This document shows positions 23,525 to 33,340 of a DNA stretch of 64,000 nucleotides, piece after piece. The position numbers were made by a program, and so were the translations under genes. Under the pieces are notes generated by a model. The model ran no database searches, was not told where the DNA came from, and was given only the letters and a program-made list of their open reading frames with translations. This stretch comes from Vicugna pacos. Its lineage: Eukaryota > Chordata > Mammalia > Artiodactyla > Camelidae. The first letter of the stretch is position 1; each line of letters opens with the position of its first letter. The stretch is from positions 9,362,001-9,426,000 of the forward strand of contig NC_133007.1 in the NCBI RefSeq assembly GCF_048564905.1. The letters run 5' to 3'.

Positions 23525-24400
23525 CACCCTGTCTCCTCAACTCACTGGCTTCCATGCCCACCACTCCATTAGAAGTGGAGTCATCAGTGACTTTGCCCAT
23601 GACCTTAGTAACATCTAGATGGACATTCAACCCTGCATTTCAGCTCTTAGCTTCCTTGACTCTGCAGCACTGGGCACCATGTCCGCTCTTAGTTTCCAGA
23701 ACTTTTCTGCCTTCTACTTCTCAAACACTCCTCCTCCCTCTTCTTTACAAGTTCTTCCTCCGGTAGCTCTTCAAATACTGATATTTCCCAGGGTTTTATT
23801 CTCTGTTCTCTTCTTTTCTCACTCTTTCCACTGTTCCCGGGGCTCTCATCCAGTGCTGGGGTTTAAACAATTGCGTATATGCGGAGTCCCCCGTCCCCTC
23901 GGTTTATCCTCAGCTCTAACTTCTGACTTGCGCCTCTGACTGCCACACCAGCTGCCAGCTGGACGTTGCTACCTGGCTGTCCCACAGGCACGTGGAACCG
24001 AGTAGTTTCTAAGCCAATATTTCAAGTCTCAGATTTCTCTAGAATCAGTCCACTTTTCTGTCTTTATTCAGCTTCTTCGTTGGTACAGCCGTCCTGCATA
24101 CCCCTTTCTTTCCACCCAACCCCTTCCTTTTTTAGTCATTCGTCCAGTCTTGATGATTTTGTCTCCTCAGTGTATTTCAGTCCCTTCTTTCCCCTCTCCA
24201 TCCCTGCTGGCACTGCTCCCACTGTTCTCATTATCTCTTTCCTGGACTCCCACCTGACCTCCATGCCTCCCGTCCACAATCATGTCACTCCTTTGCCATA
24301 AACTTCAAAGGATTCCTGTCACTTACGGTATATTGTTTGGTTCCTCAGGTGATCAGTCAGGGCTTTCCCTGTGATGAACCTAGAGCAGCAACTGGTGCAT
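23525..24400 (+). mobile_element. L2 LINE, plus strand, RT-end region
   Basis: In sense, 'cagggttttattctctgttc', 'ctcatccagtgctggggttt', 'tcggtttatcctcagctcta', 'cacaccagctgccagctgga' and 'cctggctgtcccacaggcac' follow the L2 ORF2 segment that encodes the end of the RT domain. 'caatcatgtcactcctttgc' and 'caaaggattcctgtcactta' follow it towards the 3' side. It is oriented opposite to the L2 on its left. The open frames at 23,554-23,939 and 23,966-24,301 are relics of it or chance. Confidence 0.7.
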
Positions 24401-24414
24401 GGAAGGCATATTCA

Positions 24415-24560
24415 TTAATAGTTTTAATGATAATAGTAATAATAATATTATAATGTAGTCATTATAATAATAATTAACATTATTGATAATTATTTTATTA
24501 TGATAAAATTATTGATGATAATTATTATCATTATTCATCAGTAATAATTATTGATGAAAA
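24415..24560. repeat. Imperfect TAA/ATT microsatellite with self-complementary halves
   Basis: The tract is almost pure A/T, built of 'aataata' and 'attatta' triplets with GAT interruptions ('gataattattttattatgat', 'gatgataattattatcatta'). Both strands carry the same motifs, so hairpins can form. It likely grew from a short triplet repeat. The C-run at 24,565-24,571 follows at once. Confidence 0.85.
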
Positions 24561-24949
24561 AGACCCCCCCCAGCAGTGCCTCCCTAACTAGCCGACTGCT
24601 AGACAATGTTAGAGTGCTGTTGCAAAGTGGACATGTCTGAAATAATATGAGTTTTTCTAATTTGTCAGTAGGCCATGAGTAGTTTTAACTATGAAAAAAA
24701 CATGGACAAGAGTTTGAGATGAAAAATGGAATGCATCCAGCCCCTGGCTGCAATCTAAAGCTCCTGGCCCAGTCACAACAAAGGCCATAATTTTCAAATC
24801 ACGTTGCCCAGTCCGCAACATCGCAGCAAGTGAAACGGATCAAAACAGACTGAAATGCTTGACCCTGAAGGGCTCTGTGTCCCAAGAATGAAGGCAGAAT
24901 CATATAGCAGAGAATATTCTGGATCAGGAAAAAATGGGGGAAAGGACCA
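24561..24949. other. Short unique stretch
   Basis: No repeat or gene is recognisable in about 390 bp. Confidence 0.45.
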
Positions 24950-25115
24950 TACACTTATTACGCAGTTACTATACACTGAATATTTTATATATAGTTGCCC
25001 ATTTAACACTCACAAGTCTATGAATTAACAAACATCCTGTTTACTGCTGAGGCACAGAGAGGCTTGTGATTGGTCCTGCGTTATAGAGCTAATTAGGTGA
25101 CCCGAGCAGACCACT
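24950..25115 (+). mobile_element. MIR, plus strand
   Basis: 'cacttattacgcagttacta', 'gttgcccatttaacactcac', 'tactgctgaggcacagagag' and 'tagagctaattaggtgaccc' follow MIR order. It is a diverged ancient SINE directly upstream of an L2 end. Confidence 0.7.
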
Positions 25116-25134
25116 TCACTTAAATAGCCAGCTG

Positions 25135-25405
25135 CTCTCTGCTTGTCTCCTTTGATCAAATCCTTCAAGTCTCGGTGTAAGTCATTTCCTCAGATTTCCA
25201 CGCCTGGCCATGCACCCTGCTATAATCGCACCCTGGGCTTTTGCCTTTTATCAGCCTGTAATTAGGTGTGACTCAGTGTTCTCTGCTCCGTCTGTAAACT
25301 CTTTAAGGCTAGGTAGGGGCTCTGTCTCACTGGTTCACACCTTTGGGACCAAGAACTACTACAGTGCCTGGCGTGTAGTAGGTGCTCAGTAAATGCTGGC
25401 TTACT
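25135..25405 (+). mobile_element. L2 3' end, plus strand
   Basis: 'atccttcaagtctcggtgta', 'tctgtaaactctttaaggct', 'gggctctgtctcactggttc' and 'acagtgcctggcgtgtagta' with 'ggtgctcagtaaatgctggc' are the classical L2 3' end. The match at the terminus is among the best in the window. Confidence 0.85.
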
Positions 25406-25989
25406 TAGCTTTCTTGTCTTTAACAAGAGATGTCTGGAGCATGGGATGTGTAAAGTCCCTGCTAATGCTGTATTTCTGGTGATAAGGTTCTGATCTCGCA
25501 AAGGCAGAGACCTGAGAAGGACTTTGTGTTCCCCAGCGCTGATTCTGTGGGAAGGGCATGATGGCAGATGCTGTGGGTTTTGGTTCTTGTCAGAGGTTCT
25601 GTCCAGGTCTTTCTACTTCTAAGCAGGAGCCCACAGGGGCTTCTCCTCCTCTTCTTCCTTCCTTCCTGTAGGGCCTGGAGTCAGCCTGCAGTCTTTCCCT
25701 CTTGAGCACCGCTGCTACTCACTCCTCCCTGGAAACTCCTCCTCTCCCCGGAAATGAACAGGAATGGGGTGTAGTCTTCCTGCAGAGAAATGAACGCAGC
25801 CCATTTTACTGTATAGAGTTTGACCATGAATCAGCACAAAGACACAGTTGGGGGAGCTGGAACAGTAAATCTGGGGGAGTTATAAAGCTTAAAATAATCT
25901 TTGTTAATCGTCAGAGACATGATTTTTAGTTTCTGGTTCCTGCGCACGACTGGCCCTTCAGGAGACCAGGCAGGGCTGTTCACCGTCTT
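25406..25989. other. Unique stretch, no gene seen
   Basis: No repeat is recognised. Slightly pyrimidine-rich around 25,640-25,690. Open frames here are short and unremarkable. Confidence 0.45.
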
Positions 25990-26232
25990 GTCCTAAGGCT
26001 GCCTGGGTTCTGATCCTAGCTCTTGGAACTTCAAATACTCATGTTTAAAATGGAGGCAGTAGTATCTATTCGATCGAAACATATAAAATTGCCATTTTGG
26101 TAGGTCAAAGGGTCAAATATTGACAATTTAATATAACTCAACTTAATACATCGTAGGATTGTTGCAGGTGAAATGAATAATGCATGTAGAGCACTTATCA
26201 TAATGCCGCTCACAGAAGTACTCAATACAGAC
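25990..26232 (-). mobile_element. MIR, minus strand, split by a short insert
   Basis: 'ctgggttctgatcctagctc' and 'catgtttaaaatggaggcag' are antisense MIR; after an unrelated piece of about 85 bp (26,070-26,155) the MIR resumes with 'aggattgttgcaggtgaaat', 'gtagagcacttatcataatg' and 'ctcacagaagtactcaatac'. The middle piece is AT-rich, not part of the MIR consensus, and has a DR2-type hormone-receptor motif (separate entry). Confidence 0.7.
26102..26115 (+). promoter_or_regulatory. Candidate DR2 nuclear-receptor half-site pair
   Basis: AGGTCA at 26,102-26,107, two spacer bases, then GGGTCA at 26,110-26,115 form a direct repeat with spacing two (DR2). This is a class recognised by retinoid-type nuclear receptor dimers. 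Such motifs arise often by chance. It lies in the piece that interrupts a MIR. No promoter is visible nearby. Confidence 0.3.
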
Positions 26233-26704
26233 AAGCCATGAGGATCCTAACGACTTTCATCTGAGATGGTAACTGAGGTTTTATTGGACTTTTGCCCTCA
26301 GTTCAATTTTCTAACTGGCACCAAGCAAATGCCTCGCTGTGTCTGACAATTGGCTAAAGGTAAAGAACAAGCCAGCTGCCCCCAAAGCCTGCTCTTCCCA
26401 GTACGTTGCCTTGAATATGATGTTGGAGAAGAATGGTAGAGGTCGCGTGCCCCAGCTAGACATGTTCACTCTTCAAACTGCTCTCTACTGGGAGAATCCT
26501 GTCCCCTAAGCCTCTCCGTATCCTGAGTGGTCACCTCAAAGGCACATCCTCACGCTGCCCACTTTGTATTGCTGTGACCACGATTGAGTCATTTAATATT
26601 TGGGTGTCAGATAATTCATTTTCAAACAAGTATGTATTTGAGTATTTGCTAAGTTTTAGGCAATGGCATGCTGCTTTCACAAACGAAAATTTATCCTCAT
26701 AGTA
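26233..26704. other. Unique stretch
   Basis: No gene or clear repeat is recognised. Confidence 0.4.
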
Positions 26705-26902
26705 ACGTTGTTCATTTTTCATTCATTCCACACATACTTATTCAACATCTATTAGACAACAAGGATTATGTTAGACAATGGATAAAACGGTGACCAAATC
26801 AAATATCGTTCCTGGGAGCTTATAGAATACTAAGAGAGATAGACATTACAAACATCATCTTATACAAGTAAAATAAAATTGCAATTATGGGCAGTACTGT
26901 GA
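26705..26902 (-). mobile_element. L2 3' end, minus strand
   Basis: 'ttcattcattccacacatac', 'ttattcaacatctattagac', 'gataaaacggtgaccaaatc' and 'ttcctgggagcttatagaat' follow antisense L2 from its terminus inwards. A 49-bp tandem duplication follows directly. Confidence 0.65.
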
Positions 26903-27000
26903 ATAGTATTACGGCAGCAAGAGATAACAGAGCTATGACTTAGTCGAGGACATAGTATTACAGCAGCAAGAGATAACAGAGCTATGACTTAGTCGAGGAC
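26903..27000. repeat. 49-bp tandem duplication, one mismatch
   Basis: Unit 1 is 26,903-26,951 and unit 2 is 26,952-27,000; they differ at one base (acGgcagc against acAgcagc). A further 'atag' starts a would-be third unit at 27,001. Each unit runs from 'atagtattac' to 'tagtcgaggac'. The near identity implies a young event compared with the surrounding L2 fossil. Confidence 0.95.
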
Positions 27001-27514
27001 ATAGCACAGAGGCTAATAACTAGTGAGAGAATTAAATACAGTTGTCCTAGGACACGCAGTTCGGTGCCAGAATGTAGGGATTGGCAAGTAGAGTGTGGTT
27101 CACTTCCAGCCATCCTTGCCCCTCAGCCAGATGCTCTTGTGCACAGTGCAACCCACACAAACGTATCTGAAAGCTTGAGTCAGGATGGAGGGCTTCCTGG
27201 AGGAATTGATGTTGGAGCTCTCGTTATCTGTGGTGGGTAGAAACTAAGTGCAAATACGTGAAGTTGTGTGTTTGTATTTAGCAGAGTTGGGACGTTGGAG
27301 TAGTGCTCCAACAAAGAGAACTGCCCTGTGGAAAGAAGAAACATAATCCGCTTGAAAAATAAATATATATCTCCAATGAAACTAGAGTTCCTAGAGTAAA
27401 GGACGGCAAAGTGGGAAGTAAGCTGGAGAAATAAGTGGGGGTCAGGACTTGGGTGCCTTGGAAGCGATTTTGGTTTCCAGCACGAAAGCAATGAAGAGTC
27501 CCTTAACTATTATA
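27001..27514. other. Partly unassigned, perhaps diverged L2
   Basis: The purine-rich text around 27,290-27,480 may belong to the same minus-strand L2 as the next entry, but motif order is unclear. No gene is supported; the 103-aa minus-strand frame at 27,180-27,491 has no recognisable domain. Confidence 0.35.
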
Positions 27515-27845
27515 AGTAGATGACAGTAACAGAATTAAATTTTTGTTTGTCAGGATTACTTTGGATATTAGGAGGAAAATGGAATAGAGAAAGCTGGCAG
27601 TAGTGAATACAGGGCCACCGGTTAGAAGGATGTTGAAGGTGAGAAATGACAGTATTTTGTAATAGTGTGGCATCCAAGGAGATGGGAAAGTGGTACATAT
27701 TTGATAAACACTATGAGGGAAACTTGATAGAGTTACTAATGGGTTGACTACTGGGGACAAAGAGAGGAGGGAGCAGACAAGGTCACCAAGGACTAAACCA
27801 TAAGACAGACAAGAAGGCTTAGACGTGAGCCTTTGGGAATTCCAA
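27515..27845 (-). mobile_element. L2 LINE, minus strand
   Basis: 'gtcaggattactttggatat' and 'gggccaccggttagaaggat' with 'gagaaatgacagtattttgt' are antisense L2 (consensus 'aggatcactctggctgctgt'-like, then 'accagttaggaggc'). The frame 27,503-27,760 is a relic inside it. Confidence 0.6.
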
Positions 27846-27854
27846 ATTTCCTGG

Positions 27855-28018
27855 CCAGGTGGAGGAAGGTAAGAGTTGTTCTTCTGTTCATGTTCCAGAA
27901 ACTAAGGCTCAGAGGGTATGAGTAATTTGCCCAAGGCAAGAGGCTGGCAAATGGTAGATGTGGAATTTGAACCTGTGTTTTTCATACCCCAGAACTCTCA
28001 CTTTCCCACCATGTCACA
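27855..28018 (+). mobile_element. MIR, plus strand
   Basis: 'ttccagaaactaaggctcag', 'gagtaatttgcccaaggcaa', 'atgtggaatttgaacctgtg' and 'cagaactctcactttcccac' are the MIR core and 3' half. Confidence 0.75.
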
Positions 28019-29285
28019 TTTTTCAGTTTTTACACAATTAGTTTTTGAAAACTTTGAAGAAAATTGCCATTATTTCATTTAGCATTGAACAACTCCATTT
28101 TCTTCAATGTAGCTTTTTTTTTTTTTTAAGTAGCCTAAAAGATCCACACAGCTGAGGGTCAGAAAAAAAGGCAAAGCGGGTGCCATTAAGAGGAATAAAA
28201 ATCAAACTCTCCCAGCCCCTGGGACCCTAGAGTTCACCAACTTGACATAATTAGGTGTTCACTTAACACTCAGTAATTAAATGACTTTACACCAAGTTCT
28301 TTACGAGAGAAGAACTTGGTGTGGTGTGCAGCAGACGCCTCCAGGCTCTGTCACGAACTCTGCCTCCACGGCTGGGCTGACGCCTGCTGACTTGCTAGCT
28401 GCACTCTCACAGCTCCGTGGAGCACGCAGGCGCTCCTCTCTCCCTGTCTCAGGTCACAGAGCTGAGAACTGGGTTCCAGCAAGTTCTGGGAGTCGGGTGC
28501 TGAGCTTCTGCTGGATCTGTGGTGTGCAGGTTCCCCTGGCAGTGGGCAACATGGGAGTAAGTCCAAGATTCTGTGGAATAAACTGGAACTTAGAAAATTT
28601 TAGGAACAGCTTTCTAGGTTAGTTCTGTCTTGAGATGACTGGGTGGTGTGGGTTGCATCTTGCAGATTCCTTCAGATTTTTTCCCTTTATAATTAAAGTC
28701 AGGAGGAGATTCTGACTTGGAAACAGCACTAAAAGGAAAACCAAAAAGAGGGGCTTAAATGACGTGGCTCCATGGACTCAAGGCCAGAAGGACTGAAATT
28801 TCACTTTAATTTTTTTTTAGGGCATGAAAGTGATTCAGTAATGAAAATGCCAGGCAAACCCAAACAAATTATTCTCACGTACCCACTCACTTAAACAAAT
28901 AAAAAACAAACAGAGTTTTAAAATGTCTTTCCTAGAAATGGAACACTTGAAAAGAGTTCAAGTTAGGCAAGATTTGTGGCTGCACAGAAATTGATTGCAG
29001 ACAGAGGCGTCCCCCCCTGGGGTAGCCACTTCATATTCCTTGCTTTGTAGCGGTTCTCATTAATCTTCAATCAGCATGGAACTGTCTCTTCCTCTTAAGA
29101 GCTCATTGGGAACCTGAAGCTGCCTCTGCCTAAATTGACCAGTTTTCATCTGGTGATGGTGACTCTGGTTGGCTTACCACAAAAGCATCCAATTGCAGAC
29201 CTCAGAACACAGCAGTGACTGGGAGTACGGGAGAGTTTACAGCTTTTAGATTCGTATGACATCTCTCAGTTCCTCTGAAGTGATG
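28019..29285. other. Mostly unique, no gene supported
   Basis: A 113-aa plus-strand frame (28,281-28,622) overlaps a 71-aa minus-strand frame and has no recognisable domain. The stretch 28,330-28,560 is GC-richer than its surroundings. No repeat recognised. Confidence 0.4.
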
Positions 29286-29287
29286 GT

Positions 29288-29405
29288 GTGGGTGGGATGG
29301 GGCAATGAAAAAAGCACTGGGCGTGGAGCCCAAGGATCTTAAATTTCCGTCCTTGTCCCACCATTTGCCAGGTGTGTGACCTTGACTAAGTCATTTAATT
29401 TAGTT
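29288..29405 (-). mobile_element. MIR, minus strand
   Basis: 'gaaaaaagcactgggcgtgg', 'tccttgtcccaccatttgcc' and 'gtgtgtgaccttgactaagt' are antisense MIR 5' and core sequence. Confidence 0.7.
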
Positions 29406-29439
29406 AACCAAACATATATTGAGTGTGACTGGCAAGCTT

Positions 29440-30271
29440 GGTCACAGCCAAATAATAGATCTTCCAGGATATGTTAAAGACTTTGTATTTTTTTTTCCAA
29501 GGGCAGTGGGGAACCAGGAGTGATCTTGAGCTGGAAAGTAACACGATTAGATGTGTATGTGAGAAAGAGCCCCCTCGTGTTGGGGGGACTGGACAAAGAC
29601 AGGTTTCCAATCAGGAAACTTCTGCAATTGTCTGAGCAAGAAATGTGAATGCAAATATTCGGGAAATGACAGAAAACATGGGAAGAAGTTTACAGACACG
29701 AGACATACTAAGAAAGCAGAGAAGGAAAGACAGTGCAAGTTGAATATTCTGGTGTAGATTCCACCGTCTTCACTGAGTTAGTAAATAAAGGGAAAAGGCC
29801 AGGTTTCATGTTTGATGACAACGAACTCATTTAAAGAATGCTCAGTTAGAGGTTTTATAGAGGATTCTAGATGGAAATGTATGGTGAACAGCTTTGGCAC
29901 AAATCAGGAGAGAGTCCGGGTAGGAGAGAAAGATCTTGAAGCCAAATATTTATACATAAAGTTGAAGTTGTGAACACAGAAAGCCTCACACAGAGAAGGC
30001 GTTCAGAATGGAAAGAGAGGACTGAGAACAGAACCCTCTGGGAACGTTAAGCATGTAAGAAACAGATGGTTGAAGATGAGCTCTGAGGTACAGGAAGTAG
30101 CTATCAAAGTAAGTAAAGGAGAATCAGAAGCAGGAGGTTATTAAAGGGTCCCAGAGAAGAGAGGGCATCAGGGAAAATGTGGCCAACAGTGTCAAAGTCA
30201 CTAGAGAATTCAGGTGGATAGGAACTCACAAACAGTGGCCTGGGATGGGTTAAAAGATGGAATGAGTGCTC

Positions 30272-30322
<51 letters not shown>

Positions 30323-30790
30323 GGCCCCTGCGCAAGGATGACACGTAAATTCGTGAAGCGTTAAAAAAAAAAAAGAAAAAAAAGAAAGAAAAGATGGAAT
30401 GAAAGGTTTGTGGAGGTATTTTGTAAGTTCATTTGTGAAGAGAAGAATAGATTCTAGATAATAAGTGAAGGAATAAGGAATTTCTTTTACAGATAGAAGA
30501 AACTTGGTCCTGCTCACATCCTCACAAGCTAAGAAGAAAAGGCCAGAATGAAACAGAAGTTGGATAGAGGAGCCTGTCGATGGGGTCAGAGTCTTAGAGG
30601 ATGAGCAGCCGGAACCTTGTTTAAGGAGGATGGAATAAACTCTAGGCAGGCCCCTTTTCTTCCTTTGAGACCAGTAGGAGGGAGATAAGAATGGTTGTGT
30701 CTGATTATAACAGGGCAGGTAAGAACTCATGGAAATTCTCACTCAGTGGCCATCACTGTCCTTTCGATGTGGAAAGTCAAGTCAGATTCA
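29440..30790 (-). mobile_element. L2 LINE with RT relic, minus strand, interrupted by U6 pseudogene
   Basis: Antisense L2 order: 'ggaaccaggagtgatcttga', 'ttggggggactggacaaaga', 'ggactgagaacagaaccctc' with 'tgggaacgttaagcatgtaa' and 'gtggccaacagtgtcaaagt'. On the minus strand the frame 30,104-30,286 contains '...SSDFDTVGHIFPDALSSLG...', a relic of the L2 RT motif of the type AAFDTVDHSLLL..LSSLG. The element continues beyond the U6 insert, where the match becomes weak. It may extend to about 31.5 kb. Confidence 0.65.
30252..30402 (+). pseudogene. RNU6 (pseudogene): U6 snRNA retropseudogene with A-rich tail and 14-bp TSD
   Basis: Positions 30,266-30,362 equal U6 snRNA from its first base through '...gaagcgtt', with the ACAGAGA box at 30,306-30,312 and the AGC triad at 30,318-30,320. 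I see a single substitution against the mammalian U6 I recall (a T at 30,346 where C is expected). The last ten or so bases, including the terminal T-run, are replaced by an A-rich tail at 30,363-30,388. The 14-mer 'aaaagatggaatga' flanks the unit exactly (30,252-30,265 and 30,389-30,402), showing L1-mediated reverse transcription. No PSE or TATA of a genuine U6 promoter is present upstream, so it is very unlikely to be a working gene. It sits in an L2 fossil. Confidence 0.96.
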
Positions 30791-31840
30791 GAAGGTGTGG
30801 GAGGAAAGGGCTAATTAGGAGTTCGAGGAATGTGGTGGTTTGTAGTAGCTGTAAATTAGACAGACCCAAGTCAGGGAAATAGGCAAAGAGTAAAGAACAT
30901 CCGTGAAGATCCAGCTGAAATTGAAGACCTTGTCTCAGGGGTGGCGTCAATCCAGAGAACAGTGGAGTTTTTTCCGTTAGCACGCAGCTGCTGAAGTGTA
31001 TGAATGCGGAACGTGAATGTTTGGATTGATCTACAGTGGGGATCTGCTTTAAGGTAGATAGCTAAGGAACCAAGGTGGAAGGAGTTAAAATTGCAAGCTA
31101 GGCAGACGTTGGTGGGTAAACCATAGGATGAGGCTCTGTCTGAAAGGATGAAAGTTCTCAGGCTTGGTAGACCTGGAGAAGTGAGGTATCGAGGGGAGGA
31201 TATGACTCATGAGGTTGGAGGATAGGGATAATGGGGGAAAGGAGATAAGAGAGCTAGATATTTTGAAGGTTGAGATTAAAAAAAAGGTGGCATTTAAAAT
31301 TTGGCATGGGGCGGAGCTGGATTGTATCAGGGCAGGGCGATAGGAATGGGGTGCTAGGTGAAGAAGAGGGCTCTTGAAGTTAAAGGGGTCAAGTAAATCT
31401 GGAGCTAGGTTATTGAACTGATTGTGCACAAATGAAGGAATACAGGATTTTGGAGGGGCATGGATGAGGAGAAAGGTTGCTGAGATGTTACATGGAGATG
31501 GGAGCATTACCTGCAAATAACTGAATTAGAGTGTTAGAGTTTTATGGGACTCGATAAACAGCATCCTTTGTTCAGTCACAGTTTGATACCAGTTAAGAAA
31601 GAGACAAGAATTGAAACAGATGGGGATCAAAAATGCAATCTTTATTACTGATAAAATTAATTTTGGAGAAAATGGCTTATATCTGCACGTTAGTCTGCCG
31701 TCCAGCATCAAACCCTAGGCTTTAGCCACCCAGGCTTAGGAAGTTCTGGACCCCTGGAGGCTGCTCCTTCCAGGTTATCAGAAACCAGGAAAGAAGATAC
31801 GCTCTTAGAAAGAACGTTAGCCTCTGAAAGGAGGGGAGTT
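30791..31840. other. Purine-rich stretch, possibly further L2, no gene
   Basis: The sequence is G/A-rich and could be the 5' continuation of the minus-strand L2, but I cannot confirm that. The 143-aa minus-strand frame at 31,085-31,516 has no recognised domain and mirrors the purine bias of the plus strand. Confidence 0.35.
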
Positions 31841-31842
31841 AC

Positions 31843-32041
31843 ACACTACTATATATAAAGTAGATGAACAGCAAGGACCTCCTGCACAGCACAGGGAACT
31901 GTATTCAGTATTGTGTAATAACCTATAATGGAAAAGAACCTGAAATGAATGTGTGTGTATGTGTGTGTATGAACAGAACTTTACTGTACACCTGAAATTA
32001 ACACAACATTGTAAATCAACTATATTTCAATTTAAGAAAAG
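31843..32041 (+). mobile_element. L1 3' end, plus strand
   Basis: 'actactatatataaagtaga', 'cacagcacagggaactgtat', 'taacctataatggaaaagaa' and 'attaacacaacattgtaaat' plus 'caactatatttcaatttaag' are the sense cetartiodactyl L1 3'UTR, about 200 bp. It is 5'-truncated. A target duplication is not certain; 'gaaaggaggggag' on the left and 'gagaggaggacag' on the right are only roughly alike. Confidence 0.85.
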
Positions 32042-32885
32042 AAATGAGAGGAGGACAGGAAGAGACAGATCTATGCATGCCTAGATCTATAGCCAGATTC
32101 CTAAATCATTTAAGTCACCCTTTCTCATGACGGGAGAAGAAGGAATTTTAAAGCAGGTGATACTTCTTCCACATGAAAGGAAGTGTAAGATTAGAAACAA
32201 AGATTTTCTCCCTCTAACATCTTGAGTCAGAAAAACACGCCATTCTAAGTGTTCCAAGTAGAAAGAGTTTCTTTAAATCGAGGCATACAGTTACATACAG
32301 TAAACATGGGCAGAATAGGATTCTGGGAAATATAGTAGCCGACTTCTCCTCTGCCATGTAGAAAGGGGTAACAGTGATGGTGAGTGACAACAGATCAGTT
32401 CAGCACATGCCCCTAAACACACAGCACCAAGAGTATTTTGCACATGGTGGTTGATGTGTAGGTCAAAGGGGAGTCCCGTGGCAGGATGTAGCACTGAAGT
32501 GGATGGGGGTCGCTAGGAGAACCAAGATGCCTTCTCAGGGCCCCATGGCACATGGGGTGAGACAGAGTGAGGACATTCTGTTTTGAATGAACTGAAAGTG
32601 AAAACGTGGCTTTTGAAGACAGCTTTATTTCCCTTTAGCAAGAAATGGGAAGACTAAAAAGGTAAATGTTCATTTCCATGAAATGTGAAATGTGCACAGT
32701 GAGAAGAGCTAGGAAGGAAGAGAGGGGAGAGAGTATATGTCAGTTTAAAAAAAATAAAAAGCAGGAGGTGGAATAGAGGCAGCAATATGTTTAGCTTCTA
32801 CCAGAGGATGGGAGAGTCAAACTGATCTAGCTTGACCCCAGCCAAGTGCATGCTTACAGGGCATCAGTGGGCTTCCATGGGGGGG
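32042..32885. other. Unique stretch, no gene seen
   Basis: Nothing assigned. Purine-rich in parts. Confidence 0.4.
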
Positions 32886-33340
32886 GTATAATCATCTTTG
32901 TCAAGAATGCCTTGGTTGTAAGAAATAGAAACCCTCTCAAGCTAGTTTAAAGAATGGAATCAGAGAAAACTTATAAAACCCAGGTGCAGAAAGGAAAGTT
33001 AGGTCTCGGAAACTGGAAAAGCCTCGGCTTCCCTGTCCATCTCTCCCTGTGACAAGTGTCCCCACCACACTTGATCAGCACACCTGCTTGGTTCTCTTCT
33101 CTGTGGAGACAAGTTTTATCTGCCTTGGCATGCCTGAGATAGGAAGTGGCTTCCGTGGTTATAGTTCCTATTTGACTTCTCAGATCCCATACCCAACATC
33201 CCTGAACTAGAGATTCTCTAGGTCCCAACCTCAAACTCCTGGGAGAGGAAATATGACTGGCTCACCTTGAGTAAACAATCTATTCAAGATTCAGTCAGCT
33301 GTGTCCTGGGGGGAGGGGGAGAGTGAGTCACATGGTCCCA
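32886..33340. mobile_element. Possible ancient medium-reiterated repeat (hAT-like MER)
   Basis: 'ggttgtaagaaatagaaacc', 'ctctcaagctagtttaaaga' and 'gactggctcaccttgagtaa', 'gagtcacatggtcccaacac' recall a common old MER repeat that starts with AGAAA.CC.ACTCAAACTAGCTTAA and later has a 'ggctcacctgggtcacatg' phrase. I cannot name it. Confidence 0.35.

Noticed and set aside
24415-24560. CRISPR-like or structured repeat array
   Set aside because: Simple AT triplet repeat without spacers; the source is a mammal.
30266-30362. Functional U6 snRNA gene
   Set aside because: It lacks the 3' end and the promoter, and has an A-rich tail with flanking duplications.
30290-30742. 150-aa minus-strand open frame
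   Set aside because: It crosses the A-rich tail of the U6 pseudogene and L2 sequence, so it cannot be an old coding frame.
31085-31516. 143-aa minus-strand open frame
   Set aside because: Low-complexity Ser/Pro/Leu composition mirroring a purine-rich plus strand; no motif found.
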